A program made the translations under genes and the position numbers. A model generated the notes under the pieces. It made no database searches. It saw only the letters and a list, made by a program, of their open reading frames with translations, and had not been told where the DNA came from. From Betaproteobacteria bacterium (lineage in GTDB: Bacteria; Pseudomonadota; Gammaproteobacteria; Burkholderiales; SG8-39), in assembly GCA_947482825.1 (NCBI GenBank), contig CANKMT010000037.1, forward strand, positions 1-50,296: a stretch of DNA of 50,296 bases. The letters are read 5' to 3'. Shown in pieces: positions 34,493 to 43,210 of the stretch. Each line of letters starts with the position of its first letter. Position 1 is the stretch's first letter.

Positions 34493-34717
34493 ATAGTGCG
34501 AATTCTACCTTTCATCCGCGGACGATCCGACGAACGGTCGATGCCGTCGGCTGAAGACAATAAAATTTCTTACACATATTCAATAGTTTAAATAATAACT
34601 GCGGAATTTACCTCAAACCTAAAAAGACGTTGCTTCGGTACTTTTTCCTGTCCGTCCGAAGAAGCCGAGAGTACATTCTCAGGTGTGGGGGCACGACAGG
34701 AACACAGGAGAAACAAA

Positions 34718-35200
34718 ATGATTGCCAGAACACTGATACTCGCAGCAGCTGTAGCACTCGGCGGTTGCTCCACGCTTTCGGACTTCGGGCCGGTCGCCAA
34801 GAGCGGCCCCCTGAGCAGGAAAGTCGTGAAGAACGACCAGGGCCACGTTGTCGGGTTCAAGCAGATGCTGCGGAACACCGAGACCGGCGAGGTCGTGGCG
34901 CAGGTCAACCTGTTCACGCCGATTCTCAGCGATTCGGGTGCCATCGTCGGTTACGAGGAACCCGCCAGGGGCGGCGCCATCATCCGGGACCTGGCCGGTC
35001 ACAGCATCGGCGGCCGATTCTCGGACCTGCGCGGCCGCAGCACCAACGCAAACAACAAGGGCTTCACGCTGGTTGTGCGCGCCCGCGGATTCGACCAGGC
35101 CCTCGAAACCGAACAGATGGCCTCGGCCAGGCCTGCGGCTCCTGGATTCATGGAGTTACTTGCGTCGCTGACGGGTTCAGATCTGAGCAGGATCCGCTAA
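34718..35200 (+). CDS. Small predicted lipoprotein of unknown function
   Basis: 160-residue protein with a lipoprotein signal: MIARTLILAAAVALGGC, lipobox Leu14-Gly-Gly-Cys17, and Ser-Thr after the Cys, which predicts outer-membrane sorting. The mature domain contains LSRKVVKNDQGHVVGFKQML and LFTPILSDSGAIVGYEEPARG; I do not recognise a family. ACAGGAG lies just before the ATG, which favours this start over one 33 nt upstream. It is preceded by a 225-bp AT-rich gap that begins at the tRNA gene, and followed by a strong terminator, so it is probably a single-gene transcript. Confidence 0.75.
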   Translation: MIARTLILAAAVALGGCSTLSDFGPVAKSGPLSRKVVKNDQGHVVGFKQMLRNTETGEVVAQVNLFTPILSDSGAIVGYEEPARGGAIIRDLAGHSIGGRFSDLRGRSTNANNKGFTLVVRARGFDQALETEQMASARPAAPGFMELLASLTGSDLSRIR

Positions 35201-35225
35201 CCCCCCAAAGTCGGAACCTGCTTCG

Positions 35226-35255
35226 AGGCTGGCCCCAATCGGCCAGCCTTTTTTT
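35226..35255 (+). terminator. Rho-independent terminator after the lipoprotein gene
   Basis: Stem AGGCTGGCC (35226-35234) / GGCCAGCCT (35241-35249) with a short CCAATC loop, followed by a T-run to 35255. It overlaps the stop codon of the convergent ATP-grasp gene. It works for rightward transcription; the leftward side has no T-run. Confidence 0.9.
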
Positions 35256-36471
35256 ATTTCGCCGCCGCCCGGCGCTTTTCGAGCATCTGCCTGAAGGCAT
35301 CGAAGATCTTGCGCATCGCGGGCGCCTTGTACGGATAAAGATCGGCCGGGTCCATCGCGTGCACGAGCATCGCGGTATCGGCTTCGAAGACCAGCAACTC
35401 GCCCTCCCGCGTCTCGGCGCAATCGATCGCGTAGTAATCCAGGCCGAGCGCCCGGTCGATTCCGGCCAGGGCATGGCGGTGCCGAACGGCGAACTCCGCG
35501 TCGAAGCCCGCCATGAAGCGCGCCTCTTCATTGCGCTTCGCCGCGCTCTGGTCCATGTCCGCATTGACGTAGTGAATCATCCAATGGGATGAAATCGCCA
35601 TGTGGCATGCAAACGGCCGGCTGTCGATCATGACCACGCGATACTTGCGAAACTGGCCATCCTTGCCGCCGTAATCGATGAAGCGCGAAATGAAGAACCC
35701 GTCGCCGGCAGTCTTCGAAAGGTAGTCGGCAAGGCCGGCCGCAGTGTCGATCTTTGCCAGATCCTTGCCTCCTTGCGAATCTTCCGGTCGCGCGATGATC
35801 GGGAAGGCCGCGTCCTCGAGCACCGCCGAGACCGGCAACACAACGCGGGACACTTGCTCGAGGGATGCCCTGCCTACGCCGACGGTCGCCGGCATGCTCA
35901 CTCCCGCAACGGGCCTGAGCATTCGGGACACGCTGTCGCGCGACAACTGCAGGATCTTCTCGGGCCGGTTCAATACCGGCTTTCGCAAATCCCGGGTGAA
36001 TTGCGCGATCCGCTCGAGGACCGGCCGGTTTGGCGCGCTTTCGCCTGCGACGATGAACACCAGATCGTGATCTGGCAACTGCCCGGGCATCGGGCGATCG
36101 GCCCGCGCGTACAGCATCTCGAGATCCACGTCAGAATCTTCGAGCAGGCAGTCCAGGTGCGTGAGCGCGGTCATGTCGCCCGTGCTGGCGATTGCAAGCA
36201 CGCGCAGGCCGGGCGGCTGGCGCGCAGCGGCAATGCGGAACACCTGCCGCAGTTCCAGGGCCTTTGCCTGCATCGCGAAGGCAGGCGCGCGGTTTTCGGG
36301 GATCAGCGTGAGGATCGAAAGCGTCGCGATATCCATCATCGCTTCGGCGTTGGCCGGGTCGGCCGCAAGGCGCGCTTCGAGCATCGGCCCTAGCCGCGCG
36401 ATCTCGAGCCCGGACAGTTCAAGCCGCCAAAGGCCTGCGAAGCCGATATACGCCGGCAACCCGTCGCTCAT
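35254..36471 (-). CDS. TPR-like/ATP-grasp domain protein (RimK-like ligase)
   Basis: 405 residues. The N-terminal 90 residues are helical and TPR-like (MLEARLAADPANAEAMMDIATLSI). A domain with the opening VLAIASTGDMTALTHLDCLLEDSDVDLEMLYA follows, then an ATP-grasp fold (about 165-400). Its flexible loop is IIARPEDSQGGKDLAKI, and acidic metal ligands lie in YYAIDCAETREGELLVFEADTAMLVHAMD near 345-373. ATP-grasp ligases join a carboxylate to an amine or thiol through an acyl phosphate; the substrate here is unknown. It lies 28 bp after the adenylate cyclase gene in the same direction and probably shares its transcript. Its N-terminal region may be a protein-binding module. Confidence 0.7.
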   Translation of the reverse strand: MSDGLPAYIGFAGLWRLELSGLEIARLGPMLEARLAADPANAEAMMDIATLSILTLIPENRAPAFAMQAKALELRQVFRIAAARQPPGLRVLAIASTGDMTALTHLDCLLEDSDVDLEMLYARADRPMPGQLPDHDLVFIVAGESAPNRPVLERIAQFTRDLRKPVLNRPEKILQLSRDSVSRMLRPVAGVSMPATVGVGRASLEQVSRVVLPVSAVLEDAAFPIIARPEDSQGGKDLAKIDTAAGLADYLSKTAGDGFFISRFIDYGGKDGQFRKYRVVMIDSRPFACHMAISSHWMIHYVNADMDQSAAKRNEEARFMAGFDAEFAVRHRHALAGIDRALGLDYYAIDCAETREGELLVFEADTAMLVHAMDPADLYPYKAPAMRKIFDAFRQMLEKRRAAAK

Positions 36472-36499
36472 CGGCGTCAGTCCCGGGATACCCCGCCGG

Positions 36500-38839
36500 T
36501 CACTTGCTCTCGAGTACCCAGGCGCCGTCCCAATCCTCGGGAGGCGGGTTTTCCTTTAGATACTCGGCGCGCTCGATATGCATCAGGCTGGGCTTGTCCT
36601 TCGGGTTGAGCTCGAGGGCTTCACGGAAAAGCTTCGTCGCGTCCTCCCAGCGGCGCGCACGATACGCCGAGAGGCCGTCCTTGAAGATGGGCAGCACCTC
36701 GACAATGTGCGGAAACGATTCCTCGTCGTGGAAATCGAGCACCTCCACGACGGCCACGGGCTTGGTCTTGCCCTTGACCACCGCCAGGTCGATTTCGCGG
36801 GTTCGGTAGGTGCCCTTGAGCTTGCGGAAAGTAAATTCGCTGATCAGGAGCTTCGCGCCGTACATCTTGCACGCCGACTCGAGGCGCGCCGCGAGGTTCA
36901 CGCCGTCGCCGATGATGGTGAAGTCCATGCGCTTTTGCGAACCGATGTTGCCCGAGACGACGCGGTCGGTGTTCAGCCCGATCCCGATGTTGACCGGAAG
37001 CTTGCCCTCCCCTGCCCGCTGCACATTCCAGTTTGCCAGCGTCGTGAGCATCGCGATCGCCGTTCGCATCGCACGGTCGGGGTCGTCCTCGTGCGGAACC
37101 GGGATGCCGAAGGCCGCCATCACCGCATCGCCGATGAACTTGTCGAGCATGCCCTCTTCTTTCTGCAGGCAGTCGACCATAAGCGTGAAATACTCGTTGA
37201 GCAGCGCGACCGTGCCTTGCGGGCCGAGCTGTTCGGTCAGCGTGGTGAATCCGCGAATGTCCGAAAAGAGCACCGTTGCCTCGAGGTCCTGCCCGCCGAG
37301 AAGGTCGGTGCCGGCGGCCAGCAGGCGGTCGGCAATCCCCGGGTCCATGTAGCGCGACATGGTCGACTTGAGCCGCTTTTCCGAGCTGATGTCCTCCAGC
37401 ACGATCATCGAGCCGATCCTTTGCTGGTCGACGTTGAGCAGCGGCTGCACGGTGAAGTTGACCGATAGCATCGCGTCGCCTACCTGAAGCGGCGCATCCA
37501 CGCTGATCTGCTGCTCGCCCGTATCGGCCACCAACTTGAGCTTGTCGAGGACCCAGGCATTCTTCGCGCCGAAGAAATCGGCGACCGCGACATGCAGAAT
37601 GTCCTTCAGGGCGACCTGGAGGATGCGCAGGCCCGCGGCGTTGATCGTGGCGACTGTCTCCTGCGCGTCGAGCGTGATGAGCCCGTTCGACATCGATTCG
37701 AGCATCGCCTCGTTGTAGTTCTTCATCGCCTGCACGTCGGCAAAGAGCTTTGCGTTTTCCAGCGCGATCGAGACCTGCGCGGTGAAGGCGCGCAGCCGCG
37801 CCTCGTCCTCGTTCGAAAACGGTCCGCCGTGCTTGTTGAGGACCTGGGTCACGCCGATGGTCTTGCCGAGCTTGTTGACCACCGGCACGCACAGGATCGA
37901 GCGCGTAAAGTAGTTGGTCTTCTTGTCGAAGGCCGGGTTGAAGCGCAGGTCCGCGTAGGCGTACGGGATGTTGATCGTCTTGCCCGACTGGAACACCGCG
38001 CCGGCGATGCCCAGGTGGTTCGGCAGGCGGATCTGCAGCGATTCGAGGCCCTGGCCGACCTCGGACCAGAGTTCCTTGGTCTTTTCATCGGTCAGGAACA
38101 GGGTCGAGCGCTCCGCATTCAACATGCGCGTGGCCTCGCCCATCACTTTTTGCAGGAGCGATCCGAGCTTGATGTCCGAGGTCATCTCGGAGACGATGTT
38201 GACGAACTCGAGCTCCTGCTTGCGCACGCGCTCCACGCGCTCGATGATCTGTGCGCTCTGCAACGCCACCGCGCCCTGCGCCGCCATCTGCTCGAGCAGG
38301 GCGAGGTCGGCGTGGGTGAACTTGCCCCGCTTCTTGTTCAACAGTTGCGCGACGCCGATGACCAGGCCCTTGGCCGTCTTGATGGGTACACAGAGGATGT
38401 TCCGGGTCACGAACCCGGTGCGCTCGTCCACGCTACGGTTGAATCGCGGGTCGGCATAAGCGTCGTCGACGATGGCGCCTTGCGCCGTGGTGAATACGTA
38501 GCCGGCGACCCCCGTCGTGTTTAGGATGCGGATTTCACGCCGTAAAGAGCCTTGCGCCACGCGCGAATAGAGCTCGCTGGTCTCCGGGTCGTTCAGGAAC
38601 AGCGTGCCGCGTTCCGTGCCCAGCTCGGCCGTCGTCGCGTCGAGCAGGGTGCTCAGCACCTCGTCGAGCGAGTCCGTGATCGACATCTTGCGTGAGACCT
38701 CAAGCAGCAGTTCGGCTTCGCGCAGGCGGCGCTTCTGCGAAATGCTCGACTGGTCGCGTTTGGGCGCGGGCGGCGGTTTCTTCGGCGCCGAAGCGTCCTT
38801 GGCGCGGGCTTTATCGGCAGTCAGGGTGTTGTCGTTCAT
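36500..38839 (-). CDS. GAF-GAF-PAS class III adenylate cyclase
   Basis: 779 residues. After a basic Pro/Lys-rich N-terminus come two GAF domains (about 44-200 and 213-370), a PAS-like domain (about 375-490), a class III nucleotide cyclase domain (about 515-705) and a TPR-like C-terminus. Metal Asp residues are D527 (LFSDIRGF) and D571 (FIGDAVMAAF), Lys567 and Thr641 are the substrate-selecting pair that favours ATP, and Asn648 and Arg652 complete the site. All are present, so cAMP synthesis is likely. The GAF domains may bind small ligands or cyclic nucleotides. Its start overlaps the stop of the coiled-coil gene (ATGA), and the ATP-grasp gene follows 28 bp later. Confidence 0.92.
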   Translation of the reverse strand: MNDNTLTADKARAKDASAPKKPPPAPKRDQSSISQKRRLREAELLLEVSRKMSITDSLDEVLSTLLDATTAELGTERGTLFLNDPETSELYSRVAQGSLRREIRILNTTGVAGYVFTTAQGAIVDDAYADPRFNRSVDERTGFVTRNILCVPIKTAKGLVIGVAQLLNKKRGKFTHADLALLEQMAAQGAVALQSAQIIERVERVRKQELEFVNIVSEMTSDIKLGSLLQKVMGEATRMLNAERSTLFLTDEKTKELWSEVGQGLESLQIRLPNHLGIAGAVFQSGKTINIPYAYADLRFNPAFDKKTNYFTRSILCVPVVNKLGKTIGVTQVLNKHGGPFSNEDEARLRAFTAQVSIALENAKLFADVQAMKNYNEAMLESMSNGLITLDAQETVATINAAGLRILQVALKDILHVAVADFFGAKNAWVLDKLKLVADTGEQQISVDAPLQVGDAMLSVNFTVQPLLNVDQQRIGSMIVLEDISSEKRLKSTMSRYMDPGIADRLLAAGTDLLGGQDLEATVLFSDIRGFTTLTEQLGPQGTVALLNEYFTLMVDCLQKEEGMLDKFIGDAVMAAFGIPVPHEDDPDRAMRTAIAMLTTLANWNVQRAGEGKLPVNIGIGLNTDRVVSGNIGSQKRMDFTIIGDGVNLAARLESACKMYGAKLLISEFTFRKLKGTYRTREIDLAVVKGKTKPVAVVEVLDFHDEESFPHIVEVLPIFKDGLSAYRARRWEDATKLFREALELNPKDKPSLMHIERAEYLKENPPPEDWDGAWVLESK

Positions 38840-39501
38840 TGTCTGGTTACCTGTCTTTCCATGGTTTCACGCATCGCCGTGATGGCCGAATGGAGCTGGG
38901 CGATTTCGTCCTGTGCGGCCTGCTTCACCACCTGCACGCCTGTCTCGGCAGTAATCCTTGCCATCTCCAGCTGCTCTCGCAACGCCGCGGCAGTGGCTTT
39001 CAATTGCGCAATCTCGTTTGTCGAGGCGGCTTGCGCAGCCTGTACGCGGCTTTCGGCTTCATTGCGAGCCAACTCGAGCTGCTCGCGCAAGGCGCCGGCC
39101 GTAGCTTTCAGTTGCGTGATCTCGTTGGCCGAGGCCGCATGGGCGGCCTGCACCCGGCCTTCGGTTTCATTGTGGGCCAGCTCCAGCTGCTCGCGCAGCG
39201 CGGTAGAGGCCGCCTTGAGCTGGCCGATTTCGCTTGCCGCTGCCGCGTGCGCCGCCTGGACATCCGCATCGCGCTTGATCGCGGCCTGCTCGAGCGCCTC
39301 GCGCAGGCTCACAGCGGTAGCCTTCAGCAGCTTGATTTCGTCCTGTGCAAGGGCGACCGCCTGCTGCACTGCCTGCTCGCGCTTCGCATGCGCCATCTCA
39401 AGCTCACCATGCATCGATACCATGGCGCGCTGCATGTCGCGCACCGCATTTTGGGCGGCAAGCAGCAACTCTTCCGGGGTTTCGGTTCCGGCGGCAGTCA
39501 T
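38836..39501 (-). CDS. Coiled-coil protein built of five 36-residue repeats
   Basis: About 221 residues (ATG 39501; ATGs at 39513 and 39528 would add 4 or 9). After about 44 residues it consists of five imperfect 36-residue repeats, each with the core EI(x)QLKATA(x)ALREQLELA. It is almost entirely alpha-helical, rich in Ala, Glu, Gln and Leu, and lacks membrane segments. 36 residues equals ten helical turns, so hydrophobic positions stay aligned along one face and the repeats could form a long straight helix. Its stop overlaps the cyclase start (ATGA), so it is coupled to that gene and may scaffold or oligomerise the cyclase; this is inference. No named family is recognised. Confidence 0.8.
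   Translation of the reverse strand: MTAAGTETPEELLLAAQNAVRDMQRAMVSMHGELEMAHAKREQAVQQAVALAQDEIKLLKATAVSLREALEQAAIKRDADVQAAHAAAASEIGQLKAASTALREQLELAHNETEGRVQAAHAASANEITQLKATAGALREQLELARNEAESRVQAAQAASTNEIAQLKATAAALREQLEMARITAETGVQVVKQAAQDEIAQLHSAITAMRETMERQVTRQ
38839..39369 (-). repeat. Five tandem 108-bp coding repeats in the coiled-coil gene
   Basis: Five units of 36 codons each run to the end of the gene and begin with Val in VQQA, VQAAHA, VQAAHA, VQAAQA and VQVVK. The middle three are the most alike at both DNA and protein level, which points to duplication within the gene. Confidence 0.85.
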
Positions 39502-39624
39502 TTTTTCTGGCATTCCCTTTGGTTGCATTCTAAGGTACGAAACAGGGCGGCGTATTGCCCGCTTGTCCTATTTCCGCCTCGCGCTCCCTCCCGTCCGCCC
39601 TCGTGGAGCGGTATCATCCTGCCC

Positions 39625-39828
39625 ATGATACAAGTCACTGTGAACGGAGCGGCGCACCGTTTTGACGACACGGTCGACATCGCCGGCCTGCTCGAACGGC
39701 TGGAGCTCGCCGGCCGAAAGATTGCGGTCGAGCGCAATGGCGAAATCGTGCCGCGCAGCGCACATCGCGCCACGTTGCTTGCCGACGGCGACCGCCTCGA
39801 AATTGTCGTCGCCGTGGGCGGAGGTTGA
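39625..39828 (+). CDS. thiS: Sulfur carrier protein ThiS
   Basis: 67-residue ubiquitin-like protein. Its C-terminal Gly-Gly (VAVGGG) is adenylated by ThiF and thiocarboxylated, and then gives sulfur to ThiG for the thiazole ring of thiamine. Motifs [32 protein letters not shown] and [16 protein letters not shown] are typical. It begins at ATG 39625 and its stop is 2 bp before the thiG ATG. No TPP riboswitch is seen in the short upstream gap. Confidence 0.94.
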   Translation: MIQVTVNGAAHRFDDTVDIAGLLERLELAGRKIAVERNGEIVPRSAHRATLLADGDRLEIVVAVGGG

Positions 39829-39830
39829 AC

Positions 39831-40637
39831 ATGCAAGACCAACTCGTTATCGCGGGCAAGGCCTACGACTCGCGCCTGCTGGTGGGCACCGGGAAGTACA
39901 AGGACTTCGCCGAAACCCGAGCGGCCATCGACGCCTCGGGCGCGCAGATCGTCACGGTGGCGATCCGCCGGACCAACATCGGCCAGAACCCCGACGAGCC
40001 GAATCTGCTCGATTCGCTGCCGCCCTCGCAGTTCACCCTGCTGCCGAATACCGCGGGCTGCTACACGGCGATCGACGCGGTGCGCACCCTGCGCCTGGCG
40101 CGCGAACTGCTCGATGGGCACACCTTGGTGAAGCTCGAAGTGCTGGGCGACCCGCAGTCCCTCTTCCCGAACATGCCCGAGACGCTCAAGGCTGCGAAAA
40201 TCCTCGTCGCCGAAGGCTTCAAGGTGATGGTCTACTGCGCCGACGACCCGATCCAGGCAAAGATGCTCGAAGACCTCGGCTGCGTGGCGGTCATGCCGCT
40301 GGCCTCGTTGATCGGCTCGGGCATGGGAATCCTCAATCCCTGGAACCTGCAGCTGATCATCGAGCGCATATCGGTGCCGGTCCTGGTCGATGCCGGCGTG
40401 GGGACCGCGTCGGACGCAGCCATCGCAATGGAGCTCGGCTGCGACGGCGTACTCATGAACACGGCGATCGCCGCCGCGCGCGATCCGGTGCTGATGGCCG
40501 GCGCGATGAAGAAGGGGGTCGAAGCCGGCCGCGAGGCTTTCCTTGCGGGCCGCATGCCGAAGAAGCTTTATTCGGCGTCGCCGTCATCCCCGACCGGGGG
40601 CATGATCAGCGGGGCCGCGCAAGTCAAAGCGGCCTAG
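39831..40637 (+). CDS. thiG: Thiazole synthase ThiG
   Basis: 268-residue TIM-barrel enzyme that joins 1-deoxyxylulose 5-phosphate, dehydroglycine and ThiS-thiocarboxylate into the thiazole phosphate. [32 protein letters not shown] near 21-52, the Schiff-base Lys in LVKLEVLGD near 102-110, and [33 protein letters not shown] near 183-215 are family hallmarks. ATG 39831 is 2 bp after thiS. The GTG start of trmB follows at a 9-bp gap. Confidence 0.97.
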   Translation: MQDQLVIAGKAYDSRLLVGTGKYKDFAETRAAIDASGAQIVTVAIRRTNIGQNPDEPNLLDSLPPSQFTLLPNTAGCYTAIDAVRTLRLARELLDGHTLVKLEVLGDPQSLFPNMPETLKAAKILVAEGFKVMVYCADDPIQAKMLEDLGCVAVMPLASLIGSGMGILNPWNLQLIIERISVPVLVDAGVGTASDAAIAMELGCDGVLMNTAIAAARDPVLMAGAMKKGVEAGREAFLAGRMPKKLYSASPSSPTGGMISGAAQVKAA

Positions 40638-40646
40638 GCCTTCCGC

Positions 40647-41327
40647 GTGGAAGCGCCGCGCCGGACGGTCAAGAGCTTCGTCCTGCGCCAGGGAAGAGCG
40701 TCGAACGCCCAGCAGCGCGCCTGGGACACCCTGTTTCCACGTTACGGTATCGCGTTTTCAGGCCAGCCGATCGACGCGCAGTCGATCTTCGGACGCGCCT
40801 CACCGCTCATCGTCGAGATCGGCTCCGGGATGGGGGAAACGAGCGTTGCGATCGCCAAGGCGCATCCGGAAAACGACTACATCGCCATCGAAGTCCATCT
40901 GCCCGGCGTCGGGAGCCTGCTCAAGTCGATCGACGAGGAAGGCCTCGCGAACCTGCGCGTGATCCGGCACGACGCGGTCGACGTGCTGGAACAGATGATT
41001 TCCGAGGGTTCGCTCACCGGCCTGCACATCTTTTTTCCGGACCCGTGGCCCAAGAAACGCCACAACAAGCGCCGCCTGATCCAGCCGCCGCTCGTCGCTC
41101 TGGCCGCGAGCAGGCTGGGGCCGGGCGGTTACCTGCACCTGGCGACCGACTGGGAGCCGTACGCGGAACACATGCTTGAGGTGCTGGCGGCGGAGCCGCT
41201 GCTCGAAAACACTGCTGCCGGCTACTCGCCGCGTCCGGCCTGGAGGCCGCAGACCAAGTTCGAAGCACGCGGACTCAAACTCGGGCACGCGGTGCGCGAC
41301 CTGGTGTTTCTCAGGAAGCAGGGTTGA
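40647..41327 (+). CDS. trmB: tRNA (guanine-N7-)-methyltransferase TrmB
   Basis: 226-residue SAM-dependent enzyme that makes m7G46 in the variable loop of tRNAs. The SAM motif VEIGSGMGE is near 54-62, and the substrate motif [19 protein letters not shown] near 131-149 is the TrmB hallmark. The C-terminal segment [12 protein letters not shown] follows. It uses a GTG start, the likely result of an operon junction with thiG. It converges on hemW. Confidence 0.96.
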   Translation: MEAPRRTVKSFVLRQGRASNAQQRAWDTLFPRYGIAFSGQPIDAQSIFGRASPLIVEIGSGMGETSVAIAKAHPENDYIAIEVHLPGVGSLLKSIDEEGLANLRVIRHDAVDVLEQMISEGSLTGLHIFFPDPWPKKRHNKRRLIQPPLVALAASRLGPGGYLHLATDWEPYAEHMLEVLAAEPLLENTAAGYSPRPAWRPQTKFEARGLKLGHAVRDLVFLRKQG

Positions 41328-41402
41328 ATGTACTGGCGCCGATACATGAACTTACCGGAGAGTCAATATCCACGCGGACTCTCGGAAATAAATCTCTCAG
41401 AT

Positions 41403-42584
41403 TCAAGGCAGAAACAACTCCAGAAGCTCGTTCAGGAACCGCTGCCCCCTGGGCGTCGGGCGGATGTCCTTCCAGTCGCGCTCCAGCAATCCGAGCGACT
41501 CTCCCTTGACGAGCGCCGGCTCGATCGCCGCGAGTTCGAGGCCGGTACGCTCGCGGAACAAGGCCACTGGAAACCCCTCGACCAGGCGCAGCGCATTGAG
41601 CATGAATTCGAAAGGCAACTCCGTGGCCGCGACCCTCTTGTGCTCGACGATGGAGCGGCCTTCCGGCGCCATGGCCATGTACTCGCGCGGCTGCTTTGCG
41701 CGCGCATGCCTCTCGATGCGGTCCGGAAAACTGATCTTGCCGTGCGCGCCCGCGCCAAGGCCGAGGTAATCGCCGAATTTCCAATAGTTGGTGTTGTGGC
41801 GGCAGCGCAGGCCGGCCTTTGCAAAAGCCGAAGTCTCGTAGTGCTCGAACCCCGCTGCGGCGAGCAGCGCCTCGGCCGATTCCTGCATCGCCGCCGCCGC
41901 GTCATGTTCGGGCAGGCGCGGCGGATGGCTGTAAAACGCGGTGTTCGGCTCCAGGGTCAACTGGTAGGCCGACAGGTGAGTGGTGCCCCAGCGGATGCCC
42001 TCCTCGATGTCCGCGCGAGCCTCCTCGGCAGACTGGCCTGGCAGGCCGTACATCAGGTCGAGGTTGATGTTGTCGAAATTCGCCTGCGCGATCCCGATCG
42101 CGCGGCGCGCCTCGTCCGCGCTGTGGATGCGCCCGAGCGCTTTCAGGTGCGCGTCGTTGAAGCTCTGGATACCGATCGAAAGCCGGTTGATGCCGCAGGC
42201 GCGGAAGTCGCGAAACTTTTCCGCCTCGAACGTTCCGGGATTCGCCTCGAGCGTGATCTCGGCATCCGCGGCGATGCTGAGGCGCGAGCGGAACTCCGAT
42301 AGCAGCCGGTCGATCGAACCGGCTGCAAAGAGGCTGGGCGTGCCGCCGCCGAAGAAGATGCTGTAAACGCGCCGGCCCCAGATCCAAGGCAAGGCGTGCT
42401 CGAGGTCGGCGACGAGGGCGGCGCAGTACGCGTCCTCGGGCAAGTCGCCCTTCTTCTCGTGGGAATTGAAATCGCAATACGGGCACTTTCGCACGCACCA
42501 GGGCATGTGCACGTAGAGCGAGAGCGGGGGGAGCGCTTCAAGGCGGATCGCGCCCGGCTTTGCGAGCACGACCGGCGCGTGCAT
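41403..42584 (-). CDS. hemW: HemW-like radical SAM protein (haem chaperone, formerly oxygen-independent coproporphyrinogen oxidase-like)
   Basis: 393-residue radical SAM protein. The CX3CX2C cluster motif is CVRKCPYC near 32-39, followed by DFNSHE. IFFGGGTPSLFAAGSIDRLLSEFR near 91-114, ITLEANPG near 128-135, and RLSIGIQSFNDAHLKALGRIHSADEA near 156-181 are HemW/HemN core motifs. The HemW C-terminal domain (about 310-393) follows. HemW inserts haem into respiratory enzymes and lacks the HemN-specific oxidase features. Its ATG begins at the last base of the rdgB stop (TGATG), so the two are coupled. Confidence 0.9.
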   Translation of the reverse strand: MHAPVVLAKPGAIRLEALPPLSLYVHMPWCVRKCPYCDFNSHEKKGDLPEDAYCAALVADLEHALPWIWGRRVYSIFFGGGTPSLFAAGSIDRLLSEFRSRLSIAADAEITLEANPGTFEAEKFRDFRACGINRLSIGIQSFNDAHLKALGRIHSADEARRAIGIAQANFDNINLDLMYGLPGQSAEEARADIEEGIRWGTTHLSAYQLTLEPNTAFYSHPPRLPEHDAAAAMQESAEALLAAAGFEHYETSAFAKAGLRCRHNTNYWKFGDYLGLGAGAHGKISFPDRIERHARAKQPREYMAMAPEGRSIVEHKRVAATELPFEFMLNALRLVEGFPVALFRERTGLELAAIEPALVKGESLGLLERDWKDIRPTPRGQRFLNELLELFLP

Positions 42585-43186
42585 CAGGCCTCTTCCCGCA
42601 GGCGCTGGAGCAGCCGTTGCAATGCGATGCCGCGATGACTGATGCGATTCTTCTGCGCGCCCACGAGCTCTGCGGCCGTCTTGCCGAGGTCGGGAAGAAG
42701 GAACAGCGGATCGTAGCCAAAGCCGTTGCTGCCGCGCGGCCGGTCGGTGATCACGCCGCGCCAGTTGCCTTCGGCCACCAGCGGCTGCGGATCGGCCGCA
42801 TGGCGGACAAGGACCATCACGCAGGCATAGTGCGCCGCCTTGTTCGCCTCGCGCGCGATCGCCTCGAGCAGCCTGGCGTTGTTGCGCTCATCGCGCTCTT
42901 CGCGGCTGCCCTGCCTCCCGGCGAAATGCGCCGAGTTCACGCCGGGCTCGCCGCCGAGCGCGTCCACGCAAATGCCCGAATCGTCGGCGAGCGCCGGCAG
43001 GCCGGAGGCGCTGCTTGCATGCCTTGCTTTGACGAGCGCATTTTCAAGGAAGGTGAAATGGGGCTCCTCGGCCTCGTCGATGCCGAGTTCGCCCTGCGAG
43101 ACCGCATCGATGCCCAACGGCGTGAGCAGCGCGCGGATTTCGGCGAGCTTGCCGGGATTGCCGCTCGCGACGACGAGCTTCTTCAC
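42584..43186 (-). CDS. rdgB: XTP/dITP pyrophosphatase RdgB
   Basis: 200-residue Ham1/RdgB-family enzyme that cleans non-canonical purine triphosphates (dITP, XTP) from the nucleotide pool. Its motif VVASGNPGKLAEIRALL opens the protein, SGLPALADDSGICVDALGG near 58-76 contains the catalytic Asp residues, GVITDRPRGSNGFGYDPLFLLPD near 140-162 is the SNGFGYDP signature, and SHRGIALQRL is near the end. It lies between rph and hemW, the classic order, 24 bp from rph. Confidence 0.95.
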   Translation of the reverse strand: MKKLVVASGNPGKLAEIRALLTPLGIDAVSQGELGIDEAEEPHFTFLENALVKARHASSASGLPALADDSGICVDALGGEPGVNSAHFAGRQGSREERDERNNARLLEAIAREANKAAHYACVMVLVRHAADPQPLVAEGNWRGVITDRPRGSNGFGYDPLFLLPDLGKTAAELVGAQKNRISHRGIALQRLLQRLREEA

Positions 43187-43210
43187 CGGTCGCCCCGCCG
43201 CATCCGCGAC

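Noticed and set aside
39529..39624. TPP riboswitch before thiS
   Set aside because: The gap is under 100 bp and shows no thi-box motifs or paired arms.
41356..41385. Inverted repeat GAGAGTC/GACTCTC between trmB and hemW as a terminator
   Set aside because: The stem is short with a 12-nt loop and no T-run on either strand.
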